Shown here: positions 19,623 through 29,495 of the stretch, in pieces | Numbering within the stretch: position 1 is the first letter of the stretch | Layout of the letters: each line of letters opens with the position of its first letter | Source of the DNA: Puniceibacterium sediminis | GTDB lineage: Bacteria > Pseudomonadota > Alphaproteobacteria > Rhodobacterales > Rhodobacteraceae | DNA length: 64,000 nt | Reading direction: 5' to 3' | NCBI RefSeq assembly: GCF_900188035.1 | Contig: NZ_FZNN01000006.1 | Span: 124,001 to 188,000 of the forward strand | Position numbers and translations under genes: made by a program | The notes under the pieces: model-generated | What the model saw: only the letters and a program-made list of their open reading frames with translations | What the model was told of the DNA's origin: nothing | Databases searched by the model: none

Positions 19623-19865
19623 TTACTTGCCGGATTCAAGTGCATCGAGACGGGCCTTGAGCGCCATATTCTCTTCGCGGGCCTTCTGCGCCATGGCGCG
19701 CACCGCATCGAATTCTTCGCGGGTTACGAAATCACGGTCCGCCAGCCAGCGGTCCAACATGGATTTCATCGCCGTCTGTGCTTCTTCCCGCGCGCCCTGC
19801 GCCACGCCCATGGCGTTGGTCATAAGCTGCGAGATATCGTCGAAAACTTTGTTGCGCGTCTGCAT
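19623..19865 (-). CDS. ubiK: Ubiquinone biosynthesis accessory factor UbiK family (BMFP) protein
   Basis: 80 aa. The N-terminal half is amphipathic (FDDISQLMTNAMGVAQGAREE) and the C-terminal half is a heptad-rich coiled coil (REEFDAVRAMAQKAREEN), matching the BMFP/COG2960 family of membrane-binding trimers. In E. coli UbiK assists the aerobic ubiquinone complex with UbiJ. The gene stands alone, divergent from lgt. The family call is good; the ubiquinone role is carried over from the E. coli homologue. Confidence 0.85.
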   Translation of the reverse strand: MQTRNKVFDDISQLMTNAMGVAQGAREEAQTAMKSMLDRWLADRDFVTREEFDAVRAMAQKAREENMALKARLDALESGK

Positions 19866-20111
19866 TGGACTCTCCGCCGTTACATCTATTTCCTATATGG
19901 GCCCGTGGCCGCCAGGTCACAAGTCCGGCTGGTAGAGGGGGGCGGCCCCTAAGGAGATTTCGGCCACCCAATGAATCCACCCGCGATCAAGCCAAAGGCG
20001 TCGGGCACCGCCGTTTTTAACCTTTCCATCAGCGTCCTGTTCGACCAGAGGCGATGCTCGCGACCCCCAGCCAGTTGACATCTCCACATAGCCAGAGGCA
20101 ATTAACTGCAA

Positions 20112-20999
20112 ATGAACACAGGCATCCCCTTTCCGCCCCTTTCGCCCGAACTGTTTTCCATCTCTGTTTTCGGGATGGAGTTCGCCCTGCGTTGGTATGC
20201 GCTGGCCTATATAGCGGGCATCCTGATCGCCTGGCGACTGGCGGTGACGGCCGTAAAGCGGCCCGCGCTCTGGCCTGTGTCGACCCCACCGATGGGGCCC
20301 GTTCAGGTAGAAGATCTGCTGACCTGGATCATTCTGGGCGTCATTCTGGGCGGTCGACTGGGATTCGCCCTGTTTTACGAACCCGCCTTCTACCTGAGCA
20401 ATCCGCTCCAGATCCTGAAGATCTGGCAGGGGGGCATGTCGTTTCACGGCGGTCTGATCGGGGTCACGCTCGCAGCACTGATCTATGGGCTGCGCCATAC
20501 TCTGCCTTTGTTGTCTATGGCGGATATGATGGCCCTTGCAACGCCGCCGGGCCTGATGCTGGGCCGACTGGCGAATTTCGTGAATGCCGAGCTTTGGGGG
20601 CGTCCCACGGACCTGCCCTGGGGCGTGATTTTTCCGGGCAATGCGGCGCAGTCCTGCGGGCAGGCACTGGGCGAGTTTTGCGCAAGGCATCCCTCGCAGC
20701 TTTATGAAGCCGCGCTCGAAGGGCTGCTGTTGAGCGGGCTGCTGATCTGGCTCGCCTTCCGTCGCGGTGCGTTGAAGCGGCCCGGATTGCTGACCGGTGT
20801 TTTTGCGGTTGGTTATGGACTGGCAAGATTTCTGGTCGAATTCGTTCGCCAGCCCGACGCGCAGTTCATCACGCCCGGAAATTCCCTTGGGCTGGCATGG
20901 CATATCGGCGGATATGGCCTGACCATGGGGCAGATTCTATCGCTGCCGATGATCCTGCTGGGTGTCGGGCTGATCTTGTGGGCGCGGCGCAAGGAATGA
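20112..20999 (+). CDS. lgt: Prolipoprotein diacylglyceryl transferase
   Basis: 295 aa inner-membrane enzyme that transfers diacylglycerol from phosphatidylglycerol to the lipobox cysteine. About seven membrane spans are visible. Family signatures include the early [21 protein letters not shown], the Lgt hallmark [15 protein letters not shown] (about 155-170) and [12 protein letters not shown] (about 197-208). Its stop overlaps the start of the MidA-like gene (ATGA). It is needed for lipoproteins such as the LpoA-like protein in this window. Confidence 0.96.
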   Translation: MNTGIPFPPLSPELFSISVFGMEFALRWYALAYIAGILIAWRLAVTAVKRPALWPVSTPPMGPVQVEDLLTWIILGVILGGRLGFALFYEPAFYLSNPLQILKIWQGGMSFHGGLIGVTLAALIYGLRHTLPLLSMADMMALATPPGLMLGRLANFVNAELWGRPTDLPWGVIFPGNAAQSCGQALGEFCARHPSQLYEAALEGLLLSGLLIWLAFRRGALKRPGLLTGVFAVGYGLARFLVEFVRQPDAQFITPGNSLGLAWHIGGYGLTMGQILSLPMILLGVGLILWARRKE

Positions 21000-22066
21000 C
21001 AGCGTTGCGCGATATCCTTGCGGCGCAGATCGCCGCGCAGGGGCCGCTGACCATTGCGCAGTACATGACTGCCTGCCTGTTGCACCCTGAACATGGCTAT
21101 TACACCACCCGGGATCCCTTCGGCACGGCCGGCGATTTCACCACCGCCCCCGAGATTAGCCAGATGTACGGTGAGCTTATCGGTCTGGCACTGGCGCAGA
21201 CCTGGCTGGATCAGGGGGCGCCCGCAGTTTTCACTTTGGCCGAACTTGGTCCCGGGCGCGGCACGCTGATGGCCGACATCCTGAGGGCGACGGCGCGAGT
21301 TCCAGGCTTCCATGCCGGCGCGCGTCTGCATCTGGTCGAGGCTTCACCGACCCTGCGCGCCCGTCAGGCCGAAAGCCTGCGCGGCGCATCCCCAATATGG
21401 CACGACAGCGTCGATGACCTGCCCAATGATGCGCCGATTTTCGCAGTGGCCAGCGAATTTTTCGATGCCCTTCCCGTGCGCCAGTTCCTGCGCGACGGAG
21501 GTCTCTGGCGCGAACGGGTCGTTGGATTGCGTGGGGGGGAGCTTGCCTTCGGGATGACAGACGCCCTGCCCGACCCGCGCCTGACAGTGCGACTGGATGA
21601 CACGCGCGACGGTGATCTGATCGAAACCTGCGCCCCTGCCAAGCCGATCGCCGCCGCCCTTGGGAGCCGCATTGCCACGCATGGTGGTCTGGCCCTGATC
21701 GCCGATTATGGTGGATGGCGCTCCTTGGGTGACACGTTTCAGGCGGTCCGGCGGCATCAGTCGACCGACCCACTGCAGGACCCGGGTCAGGCTGACCTGA
21801 CCGCCCATGTGGATTTCGAAGCATTGGCCGAAGCGGCCCCCTGTGCCCACACGCCTCTGACCCCTCAGGGTGTGTTTCTCGAACGGTTAGGCATCACGGA
21901 ACGGGCCCGTGCCCTGGCCGCGCGGCTGGACGGAGATGCACTCGACAGTCACGTCAACGCACATCGCCGGTTGACCCACCCCGACGAAATGGGGACGGTA
22001 TTCAAGATGCTTGGATTCTTCCCCCACGGTGCACCGCTACCCCCAGGATTTGCGCATGGCGCTTGA
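20996..22066 (+). CDS. Class I SAM-dependent methyltransferase (MidA/NDUFAF7 family)
   Basis: 356 aa. ATG 20996 overlaps the lgt stop by 4 bases and is chosen over an upstream in-frame start inside lgt. The DUF185 signature [19 protein letters not shown] (about residues 43-61) and the SAM-binding [16 protein letters not shown] mark the family. Mitochondrial NDUFAF7 methylates an arginine of a complex I subunit, so a complex I assembly role is plausible here. Its end overlaps the pgeF start by 11 bases, forming a tight lgt-midA-pgeF operon. Confidence 0.92.
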   Translation: MTALRDILAAQIAAQGPLTIAQYMTACLLHPEHGYYTTRDPFGTAGDFTTAPEISQMYGELIGLALAQTWLDQGAPAVFTLAELGPGRGTLMADILRATARVPGFHAGARLHLVEASPTLRARQAESLRGASPIWHDSVDDLPNDAPIFAVASEFFDALPVRQFLRDGGLWRERVVGLRGGELAFGMTDALPDPRLTVRLDDTRDGDLIETCAPAKPIAAALGSRIATHGGLALIADYGGWRSLGDTFQAVRRHQSTDPLQDPGQADLTAHVDFEALAEAAPCAHTPLTPQGVFLERLGITERARALAARLDGDALDSHVNAHRRLTHPDEMGTVFKMLGFFPHGAPLPPGFAHGA

Positions 22067-22808
22067 AATCATCACGGCCAACAGCCTCTCGCCGCTGAGC
22101 CACGGGTTTTTCACCCGCAAGGGCGGAGCATCCTCTGGCGTATTCGCCGGACTGAACTGCGGGACCGGTTCGACAGACCAGACCGAGATTGTAGCGATCA
22201 ATCGCGCCCGTGTTGCCGAGGCATTGCAGGTCTCCGCCAACCACCTTGTCGGGGTGCATCAGGTGCATTCGGCAGATGTCGTGACATTGACCGGCCCGCT
22301 GGAGGACAAACCGAAGGCCGATGGGATGGTCACCGCCACGCCCGGCATTGCCCTGTCGGTGCTGACCGCAGATTGTCAGCCGGTGCTTTTCGCCGATGCC
22401 AAAAACGGCGTGATCGGCGCCGCCCATGCAGGCTGGCGCGGCGCGTTGGACGGCGTGCTGGAGCGGACCGTGGATGCGATGGAGGCACTGGGCGCGAATC
22501 GGGAGGACATTACAGCGGTGATCGGCCCCGCAATCAGTCAGCGCGCCTATGAGGTGGGACCAGAATTCTTTGAAACGTTTATGATCGAAGACCCTCAGTA
22601 TGCCCGGTTCTTTGCCAATGGCGCAGGGGACCGGCTGCATTTTGACCTGCCGGCCTTTGGCCTTTACCGTCTGCGTCTTGCCGGAGTGTCAGCGGAATGG
22701 ACCCGCCATTGCACCTATTCAGATGCCGAGCGGTTCTATTCCTATCGCCGAACGACCCATGATAAAGAGGCAGACTACGGCCGCCTGATTTCCACCATCC
22801 GGCTTTGA
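22056..22808 (+). CDS. pgeF: Laccase-domain protein, peptidoglycan editing factor
   Basis: 250 aa of the YfiH/DUF152 family. ATG 22056 is chosen because HGFFTRKGGASSG, the normal family N-terminus, follows directly. Metal-binding motifs are present: HQVHSADV, LTADCQPVLFAD and AAHAGWRGALDGV, supplying the His/Cys/His set. Family members cleave peptidoglycan precursors carrying wrong residues or act as purine nucleoside phosphorylases. It overlaps the methyltransferase gene by 11 bases and is convergent with the Lrp gene. Confidence 0.92.
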   Translation: MALEIITANSLSPLSHGFFTRKGGASSGVFAGLNCGTGSTDQTEIVAINRARVAEALQVSANHLVGVHQVHSADVVTLTGPLEDKPKADGMVTATPGIALSVLTADCQPVLFADAKNGVIGAAHAGWRGALDGVLERTVDAMEALGANREDITAVIGPAISQRAYEVGPEFFETFMIEDPQYARFFANGAGDRLHFDLPAFGLYRLRLAGVSAEWTRHCTYSDAERFYSYRRTTHDKEADYGRLISTIRL

Positions 22809-22821
22809 CAGCCGCTGGTTT

Positions 22822-23328
22822 TTAGGCAGAGCGACTAAGGCGTTCCTCAAGGATATCAAAGGGCACGCCCGGCTCATCCTTGGCACCGCGGATCACCAGA
22901 CTTGTCTTGACGCTGCCCACATTTTGCGCGGTCAACAATTGCCCGGTCAGAAAGCTCTGGAAAGTGCTCAGATCAGGGGCGACACATTTCAGGATGAAAT
23001 CCACCTCGCCGTTGAGCATGTGACACTCCCGCACCAACGGCCAGGCGCGGCAGCGGTCCTCAAAGGCGCTCAGATCCGCCTCGGCCTGACTTTGCAGACC
23101 GACCATGGCAAAGACCTGCACCTCGAACCCCAGTTCGCGTGGGTCGACTTCTGCATGATAGCCGCGAATAAAGCCCTGCTCTTCGAGCGTTCGCACGCGT
23201 CGCAGACAGGGAGGCGCAGAAATGCCCACCCTTTTCGCAAGCTCCACGTTGGTCATTCGGCCATCAGCCTGAAGTTCGGATAGAATTTTACGGTCGATCG
23301 GATCAAGCCTGTGTGCCGGCACGCCCAT
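22822..23328 (-). CDS. Lrp/AsnC family transcriptional regulator
   Basis: 168 aa. An N-terminal helix-turn-helix (DPIDRKILSELQADGRMTN then VELAKRVGISAPPCLRRVRTLE, about residues 9-55) is followed by an Lrp/AsnC (RAM) effector domain at about 75-155. It is a DNA-bending regulator that responds to amino acids and forms dimers to octamers. It is divergent from trxB with a 200-base AT-richer gap. Its target is unknown; autoregulation is usual in the family. Confidence 0.93.
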   Translation of the reverse strand: MGVPAHRLDPIDRKILSELQADGRMTNVELAKRVGISAPPCLRRVRTLEEQGFIRGYHAEVDPRELGFEVQVFAMVGLQSQAEADLSAFEDRCRAWPLVRECHMLNGEVDFILKCVAPDLSTFQSFLTGQLLTAQNVGSVKTSLVIRGAKDEPGVPFDILEERLSRSA

Positions 23329-23375
23329 ACCCCTTGAATTTTTCGTTTGTTACCACACAACCCCACGTATGCACA

Positions 23376-23381
23376 ATTATA
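23376..23381 (-). promoter_or_regulatory. Candidate -10 box of the lrp promoter
   Basis: TATAAT on the minus strand lies about 48 bases upstream of the Lrp-family gene. No good -35 box was found at the usual distance, so activation or autoregulation would be expected. Confidence 0.35.
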
Positions 23382-23454
23382 TAACTCAATTGCGCAAGAT
23401 TCTTAACATGGCGGCAGGCGGCACTACTTCTGTTCACGGCAGCGTGTCACTGAT

Positions 23455-23483
23455 TTGCGCCGACGCTTGCCTGCGCGTATATG
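23455..23483 (+). promoter_or_regulatory. Candidate sigma-70 promoter of trxB
   Basis: TTGCGC (23455-23460) and TATATG (23478-23483) are separated by exactly 17 bases and lie 45 bases before the trxB start. Confidence 0.5.
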
Positions 23484-23527
23484 CAAAGACTGAGCGAGAT
23501 ACGCAACCACACGCGAAGGGGCCCTAG

Positions 23528-24517
23528 ATGTCCGAAACACGCCACACCAAAGTTCTGATCATCGGATCCGGTCCAGCCGGCTACACCGCCGGAATCTATG
23601 CCAGCCGCGCCATGCTGTCGCCGCTTCTTGTCCAGGGGATCGAGCCGGGCGGCCAGCTGACGACAACCACCGAGGTCGAAAACTGGCCCGGCGATACCGA
23701 GGTTCAAGGCCCTGACCTGATGATCCGCATGGAGGCGCACGCGCGCGCCATGGGGACCGAGATCATAGGCGATATCATCACCTCGCTCGACATGGACAGC
23801 CGCCCGTTTGTGGCTCAGTCCGACAGCGGCACGGTCTACACTGCTGACGCGGTGATCCTTGCCACAGGCGCGCGGGCGAAATGGTTGGGCCTGCCTTCAG
23901 AAGAGAAATTCAAGGGCTTCGGCGTCTCGGCCTGCGCCACCTGCGACGGATTTTTCTATCGTGGACAAGAAATCGTGGTGATTGGCGGCGGCAACACCGC
24001 CGTGGAAGAGGCGCTTTTCCTGACCAACTTTGCCTCCAAGGTCACACTGATCCACCGTCGCGACACCCTGCGGGCGGAAATGATTCTGCAGGACCGTCTG
24101 GCCAAGAACCCCAAGATCGAAACGCTCTGGTTCCACGAACTGGCCGAGGTCATTGGTGCCGAATCCCCCTTGGGTGTCGAAGGCGTGCGCGCACGGCATG
24201 TCGAAACCGGCGAGATCACAGAAATCCCTGCCAAGGGCGTTTTTGTTGCCATCGGTCATGCCCCGGCAAACGAATTGGTGAAGGACAAGCTGGAAACCCA
24301 TATGGGCGGCTATGTTCTGACCAAGCCGGACAGCACCGCCACCTCGATCCCAGGCATCTTTGCGGCCGGGGACCTGACGGACCACAAATACCGGCAAGCA
24401 GTAACCTCTGCCGGGATGGGCTGCATGGCTGCACTAGAAGCCGAACGCTGGCTGGCCGAGCAGGATATCGGGTCCGGCAAGGACGAAACGATATCACCGA
24501 TCAACGAAACGGCCTGA
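23528..24517 (+). CDS. trxB: Thioredoxin-disulfide reductase
   Basis: 329 aa flavoprotein that reduces thioredoxin with NADPH. FAD-binding GSGPAGYTAGIYASRA lies near the N-terminus, the redox-active CATC is at residues 136-139 in SACATCDGFFY, NADPH-binding GGGNTAVEEALFL follows, and the FAD-closing GIFAAGDLTDHKYRQAVTSAG lies near the C-terminus. The length is normal. It is followed by a bidirectional terminator. Confidence 0.97.
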   Translation: MSETRHTKVLIIGSGPAGYTAGIYASRAMLSPLLVQGIEPGGQLTTTTEVENWPGDTEVQGPDLMIRMEAHARAMGTEIIGDIITSLDMDSRPFVAQSDSGTVYTADAVILATGARAKWLGLPSEEKFKGFGVSACATCDGFFYRGQEIVVIGGGNTAVEEALFLTNFASKVTLIHRRDTLRAEMILQDRLAKNPKIETLWFHELAEVIGAESPLGVEGVRARHVETGEITEIPAKGVFVAIGHAPANELVKDKLETHMGGYVLTKPDSTATSIPGIFAAGDLTDHKYRQAVTSAGMGCMAALEAERWLAEQDIGSGKDETISPINETA

Positions 24518-24538
24518 TACTTCAGACATATCGCCCAC

Positions 24539-24567
24539 AAAAAAGGCTGCCCCAGCGGGCAGCCCTT
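24539..24567. terminator. Bidirectional terminator between trxB and the DUF1150 gene
   Basis: The 8-base stem GGCTGCCC / GGGCAGCC with a CAGC loop is flanked by six A on the left and CTTT on the right. The minus-strand transcript of the hsp20-DUF1150 pair would end in a U6 tract, and trxB in a shorter one. Confidence 0.85.
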
Positions 24568-24591
24568 TCCAAATTCACGATATTGGCACGA

Positions 24592-24819
24592 TCAGTGAAC
24601 GGTGACCGGTGCCAGATCGTTCTGGCGGGCCAGAGAAAACGCCATGCTGCGGTCAGTTACCAGCGCCAGCCGCTCTCCGTCCGCGCGGTGCACGGCATAG
24701 AGGATATCCTGATCTTCAATCTGTTCCTGGACGTCTTCAGGCAGATCGGCGAACAGAACGGGACGGACATAGACCAGACGATCCTCGTCCTGCCCATCAA
24801 AAACATATTTTGTATTCAT
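24592..24819 (-). CDS. DUF1150 family protein
   Basis: 75 aa. ATG 24819 is chosen because AAGGTG lies before it and the family sequence MNTKYVFDGQDEDRLVYVRPV begins there. The body matches DUF1150 (VLFADLPEDVQEQIEDQD, AVHRADGERLALVTDR). The function is unknown. It follows the hsp20 gene by a few bases, a pairing common in alphaproteobacteria, so it is probably co-induced by heat. Confidence 0.82.
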   Translation of the reverse strand: MNTKYVFDGQDEDRLVYVRPVLFADLPEDVQEQIEDQDILYAVHRADGERLALVTDRSMAFSLARQNDLAPVTVH

Positions 24820-24823
24820 CACC

Positions 24824-25237
24824 TTACCCCTTTCTGATCTGTATTGTCTGCACAACTGTCTCGGGACGAGACAGGGTGAGATCTACATGCAGCAATCCGT
24901 TTTCCATGATCGCCTCGCCGACTTCCACACCATCCGCCAAGACAAAGGACCGCTGAAATTGCCGCGCTGCGATACCGCGATGCAAGAAAATCCGTTCCGG
25001 CGCGTCCTCGCGGCTGCGGCCGCGGATCACCAGTTGCCGGTCTTCGACCGTGATTGCCAGATCGCCTTCGGAAAACCCGGCCACCGCAAGCGTTATGCGG
25101 TAGGCATCCTGGGCCGTCTGTTCGATATTGAAAGGCGGATACCCTTCGTTGCCGGTCTTGGCAGTACGCTCCAGCAGGCGTTCCAGCTGCTCAAAACCCA
25201 GCATATGGGGATGTGACCCCAAAGACATTTTGGTCAT
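24824..25237 (-). CDS. Small heat-shock protein, Hsp20 family
   Basis: 137 aa, IbpA-like. ATG 25237 is chosen because AAGGA precedes it at normal spacing. The alpha-crystallin domain runs from about residue 35 to 125 (FNIEQTAQDAYRITLAVAGFSEG, then the IVENG-like loop MENGLLHVDL). It is an ATP-independent holdase that binds unfolding proteins. It is the first gene of a two-gene unit with DUF1150. An RpoH-type promoter is expected but was not resolved by eye. Confidence 0.93.
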   Translation of the reverse strand: MTKMSLGSHPHMLGFEQLERLLERTAKTGNEGYPPFNIEQTAQDAYRITLAVAGFSEGDLAITVEDRQLVIRGRSREDAPERIFLHRGIAARQFQRSFVLADGVEVGEAIMENGLLHVDLTLSRPETVVQTIQIRKG

Positions 25238-25395
25238 CGACACGTCCTTTTGCACAAGCGACAGTCTGCCAGGGTCCCATTATGGCAACCCTGCCACCCA
25301 AATATGGGAATTGCGTCGCGGCAAAGCAAGGGCTTTGCGCCGCTGCCGCGATTCGCTATTCTGGATCTCAGTCAGACCAAGGAACCAGACCTGCC

Positions 25396-25620
25396 ATGAA
25401 TGCACCCGGCGAAATCTCGATGAAAACCGACGATGTGCTGCGGGTCGAGCTTGAGGTGTTCCGCCGCGAACACCGTGATCTCGACGACGCCATCCGCGCC
25501 TTGCAGGACAGGGGCACCGCCGATCAGCTGACGCTGCAGCGGCTGAAAAAGAAAAAACTGTACCTCAAGGACAAGATCGCGCTGATAGAGGACCGGCTTT
25601 TGCCCGACATCACCGCCTGA
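25396..25620 (+). CDS. YdcH/DUF465 family protein
   Basis: 74 aa. ATG 25396 is used; ATG 25420 is also possible. The sequence is a charged helical hairpin (FRREHRDLDDAIRAL and LQRLKKKKLYLKDKIALIED), typical of the DUF465 family. The function is unknown. The gene stands alone, with a weak hairpin after it. Confidence 0.85.
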   Translation: MNAPGEISMKTDDVLRVELEVFRREHRDLDDAIRALQDRGTADQLTLQRLKKKKLYLKDKIALIEDRLLPDITA

Positions 25621-25636
25621 TCTGACAGCTCCCTGC

Positions 25637-25664
25637 CTCACCGCATCTGTGGTGAGATCTTTGA
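25637..25664 (+). terminator. Weak hairpin after the DUF465 gene
   Basis: A six-base stem CTCACC (25637-25642) / GGTGAG (25651-25656) is followed by ATCTTTG. Stem and U-run are both short. Confidence 0.3.
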
Positions 25665-25802
25665 ATCTGCGTATCTGGAAAGAGAAGAGGCGCGGTGGTT
25701 GTTCAGAACAGTGCCTGAGGGCGGCTTTCTGTTCACATGCGTCTTAGCATTTTCAAAAACGCAAGGCGGCGCGGCATCCTGGGGGTTGTCGGCTTGCCAA
25801 TA

Positions 25803-25830
25803 TTGCCCCTGACGTTCAAATGCATATAGT
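25803..25830 (+). promoter_or_regulatory. Candidate sigma-70 promoter of purEK
   Basis: TTGCCC (25803-25808) and TATAGT (25825-25830) are 16 bases apart and lie about 30 bases before the purE start. Confidence 0.5.
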
Positions 25831-25857
25831 GCGCTTTCGCATCACCGGGGGACGTGA

Positions 25858-26361
25858 ATGACACAAGTTGGAGTCAAGGTCGGCATCATCATGGGGAGCC
25901 AGTCCGACTGGCCCACGATGAAAGAGGCGGCAGACATGCTGGACGCCCTTGGCGTCGCGCATGAGGTCAGGATCGTCTCAGCCCACCGCACGCCGGACCG
26001 GTTGTGGACCTATGGCAAGACGGCTGTCGAGCGCGGATTGCAGGTGATCATTGCCGGGGCCGGCGGTGCCGCACACCTGCCGGGCATGATGGCGTCCAAG
26101 ACACGCGTGCCCGTGATCGGCGTTCCGGTGCAGACCCGCGCCCTGTCTGGGGTCGACAGCCTTTATTCGATACTGCAGATGCCGCGTGGCTTTCCAGTTG
26201 CCACCATGGCGATCGGCGCTGCCGGGGCCGCGAACGCAGGCCTGATGGCGGCCGGAATCCTCGCACTGCAAGACCCTGCACTGGCCGACCGCCTGGACCA
26301 ATGGCGCGCCGATCTTTCGGCATCGATCCCCGAAGAACCGGATCGTAACGCGGTATCCTGA
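25858..26361 (+). CDS. purE: 5-(carboxyamino)imidazole ribonucleotide mutase
   Basis: 167 aa class I PurE, which converts N5-CAIR to CAIR in purine synthesis. The signatures are [12 protein letters not shown], the active-site [10 protein letters not shown] and the glycine-rich [14 protein letters not shown]. The presence of purK next door confirms the two-enzyme bacterial route. It forms octamers in the cytosol. Confidence 0.97.
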   Translation: MTQVGVKVGIIMGSQSDWPTMKEAADMLDALGVAHEVRIVSAHRTPDRLWTYGKTAVERGLQVIIAGAGGAAHLPGMMASKTRVPVIGVPVQTRALSGVDSLYSILQMPRGFPVATMAIGAAGAANAGLMAAGILALQDPALADRLDQWRADLSASIPEEPDRNAVS

Positions 26362-26412
26362 CGCCTTTGCGCAGCTTATCGACCCCTGGACTGCAACTGG
26401 ATCGAGACTGAC

Positions 26413-27483
26413 ATGACCACGCCCCTCCCCTCCGGCTCTACCATTGGCATCATCGGCGGCGGCCAGCTGGGCCGCATGCTTTCGGTCGCCGCCGCGCGCC
26501 TTGGGTATCGCAGCCACATTTTCGAACCCGGCACCCTGCCCCCGGCGGGCGACGTGGCCCATGCCGTGACGACTGCACCTTACGACGACCATGCGGCATT
26601 GCGGGCCTTTGCCGGAGCGGTGGACGTCATCACCTATGAATTTGAGAATATCCCGACAGAGGCGCTGGACCTGCTTGAGGGTGTGCGCCCGATCCATCCG
26701 GGGCGCGAGGCGCTGCGGATCAGCCAAGACCGGCTGACCGAAAAGGCTTTCCTGCAAGGACTATCCCTGACGACCGCACCCTTTGCAGATGTGCCGGACG
26801 AATCTGCGCTCGAATCCGCCCTGGCAGAAATCGGAACCCCGGCGATCCTGAAGACCCGGCGCTTTGGCTATGACGGCAAGGGGCAGGCGCGTATCATGTC
26901 TCCTGCCGACAGCGCCGCAGCCTGGGCCGATCTGCAGGGCAGCGCGCTGATCCTGGAAGGGTTCATCGACTTCAGCCACGAAGTGTCCGTCATAGCCGCA
27001 CGCGGGCTTGACGGGTCGGTGGCCTGTTTCGATCCGGGCGAAAATGTGCACCGCGATGGCATCCTGCGCACAACCACCGTGCCGGCACGGCTAAGCCCGT
27101 CGCAACGATCAGACGCGGTGCTGATCGCCGCGCGGATCCTGAACGCGCTCGACTATGTCGGCGTGCTGGGGGTCGAATTGTTCGTCACACCCAAGGGGCT
27201 GATCGTGAACGAGATCGCGCCGCGTGTGCACAATTCTGGCCACTGGACCCAAAATGGCTGCGCCGTGGACCAGTTTGAACAGCATATCCGCGCCATCACC
27301 GGATGGCCGCTGGGCGATGGCGGGCGCCATTCGGACGTTCGTATGGAAAACCTGATCGGCGATGATCTTGACCGTCTGCCCGAACTGGCCAAAGCCCCCC
27401 ATGCCGCCCTGCACCTTTACGGCAAAACCGACGTGAAACCGGGCCGTAAGATGGGCCATGTCAATCACGTCCTCCCGGGCTGA
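26413..27483 (+). CDS. purK: 5-(carboxyamino)imidazole ribonucleotide synthase
   Basis: 356 aa ATP-grasp enzyme making N5-CAIR from AIR, bicarbonate and ATP. The N-terminal IGIIGGGQLGRMLS is the family signature. The ATP-grasp core includes ILKTRRFGYDGKGQ and the metal site region IVNEIAPRVHNSGHWT. It lies 51 bases after purE in the same operon and is convergent with the PhnM-like gene. Confidence 0.97.
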   Translation: MTTPLPSGSTIGIIGGGQLGRMLSVAAARLGYRSHIFEPGTLPPAGDVAHAVTTAPYDDHAALRAFAGAVDVITYEFENIPTEALDLLEGVRPIHPGREALRISQDRLTEKAFLQGLSLTTAPFADVPDESALESALAEIGTPAILKTRRFGYDGKGQARIMSPADSAAAWADLQGSALILEGFIDFSHEVSVIAARGLDGSVACFDPGENVHRDGILRTTTVPARLSPSQRSDAVLIAARILNALDYVGVLGVELFVTPKGLIVNEIAPRVHNSGHWTQNGCAVDQFEQHIRAITGWPLGDGGRHSDVRMENLIGDDLDRLPELAKAPHAALHLYGKTDVKPGRKMGHVNHVLPG

Positions 27484-27522
27484 AACCGGGCAAGGACGCA
27501 TGTAGAGGGGCGGGTCAGGCAG

Positions 27523-28668
27523 CTACGCCAGAAAGCGTGCCGCAACATTGCCCGAAAGATAGGCCACCTGCCCTGCGGCAAGCGTTGCCACGACGCGGTG
27601 CGTCTCGGGGTCCATGACCACGATGTCCGCCCGCTGCCCGGACTCCAGTTGCCCACGGTCGGTGAGGCCCAGCACCCGGGCCGGCCCTGCAGACACCAGC
27701 GACCAGGCTGTTGCCGCGTCGCAAACCCCCAGTTCGACCAGACGCCAAGCCGCCCGTGCGGGCGAAGGATAATGATAGTCGGATGCCAGCGCATCGATGC
27801 AACCCGCCTGCACTAGTTCCAGTGCCGAAACATTGCCCTTGTGGCTGGCCCCGCGCACCAGATTGGGCGCGCCCAGCACAACGGGTTCGCCCGCGCCATG
27901 TGCCTCGGCGGCGGCGGACAGGGTTTCGGGAAATTCCGACACCAATGCCCCCCGCGACCGCCAGACCTGCCTTACCCCGGCGTCATGATCGTCATGTGAT
28001 CCCAAACGCACGCCACTCGCCGCAAGCCGCTCCGCCAACGTCGTGGTTGCCTCGGGCACCTCGGCTGTTCGCGCCTCAAGGTCAAGAAGCATCCGGAAAT
28101 GATCCTCGGGGTTACGTCCGCCTTTTAGCGCCTGACCGGTCAGTCTAGGGGGCATGCGCCCTTCGGACAGGCGATCATGCGGCAGATGGTCATTGAAAAC
28201 CACATAGGTGATGCCGAAACGTTTTATGGCCGCCTCGGCGCGGGCGTAGTCGTCCAGCAAATGGGTTTCGAGACGCAGTTGAAGGCGCAGATCCACTGGC
28301 AGGCTTGGCGCGACGTCAATGACGCTGGCAAAGACATGTTCGGCAAAGTCCGGGCCGCGCATGCCGCCTTCCCAACTGAAGAACTGCGCCAGAACGCCCG
28401 TGGTGATGCCGTTCGCCGCAAGTTCCGCAGCGCAGGCGACAACCCCGTGCGATGCTTCCCGCAACGCTCCGCGCCGAGGGGCCATGTGACGTTCGAACCC
28501 GTCACCATGCGCATCGACGATACCCGGCAGGACCAGATATCCCGATAGATCCACCCGCCGACCCACAGAATTATCCACGATTTGCCCGCCCGAGATCGCA
28601 AGCGGCCCCGCATCCCAGCCCGACGGGCGCAGCACCTGTGCACCATCAAGCGTCAGTTCAATCGTCAT
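27523..28668 (-). CDS. PhnM-like amidohydrolase
   Basis: 381 aa. ATG 28668 lies inside the end of the upstream lipase-like gene and is chosen because [13 protein letters not shown] is the normal family N-terminus. Metal-binding signatures of the PhnM group are visible: [24 protein letters not shown] and [10 protein letters not shown]. PhnM releases pyrophosphate from ribose methylphosphonate triphosphate in C-P lyase pathways. No other phn gene is present in this window, so the true substrate may differ or the gene may be detached from its cluster. Confidence 0.82.
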   Translation of the reverse strand: MTIELTLDGAQVLRPSGWDAGPLAISGGQIVDNSVGRRVDLSGYLVLPGIVDAHGDGFERHMAPRRGALREASHGVVACAAELAANGITTGVLAQFFSWEGGMRGPDFAEHVFASVIDVAPSLPVDLRLQLRLETHLLDDYARAEAAIKRFGITYVVFNDHLPHDRLSEGRMPPRLTGQALKGGRNPEDHFRMLLDLEARTAEVPEATTTLAERLAASGVRLGSHDDHDAGVRQVWRSRGALVSEFPETLSAAAEAHGAGEPVVLGAPNLVRGASHKGNVSALELVQAGCIDALASDYHYPSPARAAWRLVELGVCDAATAWSLVSAGPARVLGLTDRGQLESGQRADIVVMDPETHRVVATLAAGQVAYLSGNVAARFLA

Positions 28669-29434
28669 CGCCGCATATCCCCACAAGGCACGCCAGTTCG
28701 CGTGCCGAAAACACCTTGGTCCAGTCCAGATCCGGATCGAACTGGCCAGTTTCAAGAAACGCCAGCACCTGCGCCATCACGCTGGGTGCCTGCATGATAA
28801 AGGTATGAGTCACCGGCATGATGATCTGTGCCTTCATGCCCGCGACCTCGGTCGATGCGACCGAGACCTTGCCGTCATCCTGACCTGGGATCAGTTCAGA
28901 AAACAGCGGGTTGAGCGAGCGTGTTCCCGACACGACACCCAGTTCGAAATCAACCGGTGGCAGCTGTGCGGGCAGATCATCAGGCCCGGTGCCCAGCTGC
29001 TGGCCCGCCGGGCCATTCAGCCAGTCGAACAACTCCAGCCCGCCCAACTCGTCGACCAGTTCGCTGCCTTGGTTGGGTGGCGCGAGCATGACGACCCGCC
29101 CCATCTGCGCCGGGTGGTGATCCCGCAGCCAGACCCGCAACAGAATCCCGCCCATGGAATGGGTGACAAAGTGCACCCGCCTTGCGCCGCACTGCGCCAG
29201 AGCCTCGGGCAGGGTTTCGTCAACCAGTGTCTGGATTCGCGCCGATGTCGAATCGTACCCCGGCACAACTGTGTTGTATCCACGCACCGTCAGCACCCGC
29301 GCCATCAGGGCAAAGGAATATTCGGTCCGCGCCAACCCATGCAGCAGGATCACGCAATCCCCTGGTTCGGCCCGGACAGGGCCCGGGAACGGTGTGGCAA
29401 CCAGCAGGGAAATCAGGAACAGGATCAAACGCAT
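28658..29434 (-). CDS. Secreted alpha/beta hydrolase (lipase-like)
   Basis: 258 aa. A signal peptide ends near VRAEP (about residue 22). The oxyanion motif is LLHGLART, the nucleophile elbow is THSMGG with Ser93, and a late His lies in VTHTFIMQ near the C-terminal third. It resembles periplasmic triacylglycerol-lipase-like or PGAP1-like hydrolases; the substrate is unknown. It overlaps the PhnM-like gene by 11 bases, so the two are co-translated. Confidence 0.82.
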   Translation of the reverse strand: MRLILFLISLLVATPFPGPVRAEPGDCVILLHGLARTEYSFALMARVLTVRGYNTVVPGYDSTSARIQTLVDETLPEALAQCGARRVHFVTHSMGGILLRVWLRDHHPAQMGRVVMLAPPNQGSELVDELGGLELFDWLNGPAGQQLGTGPDDLPAQLPPVDFELGVVSGTRSLNPLFSELIPGQDDGKVSVASTEVAGMKAQIIMPVTHTFIMQAPSVMAQVLAFLETGQFDPDLDWTKVFSARELACLVGICGDDD

Positions 29435-29495
29435 GTGCCGTCAGATACGCCGCTTTTTCATCCTGAGAAAGGGAGAACCGGCCATCGGTAAAAGG

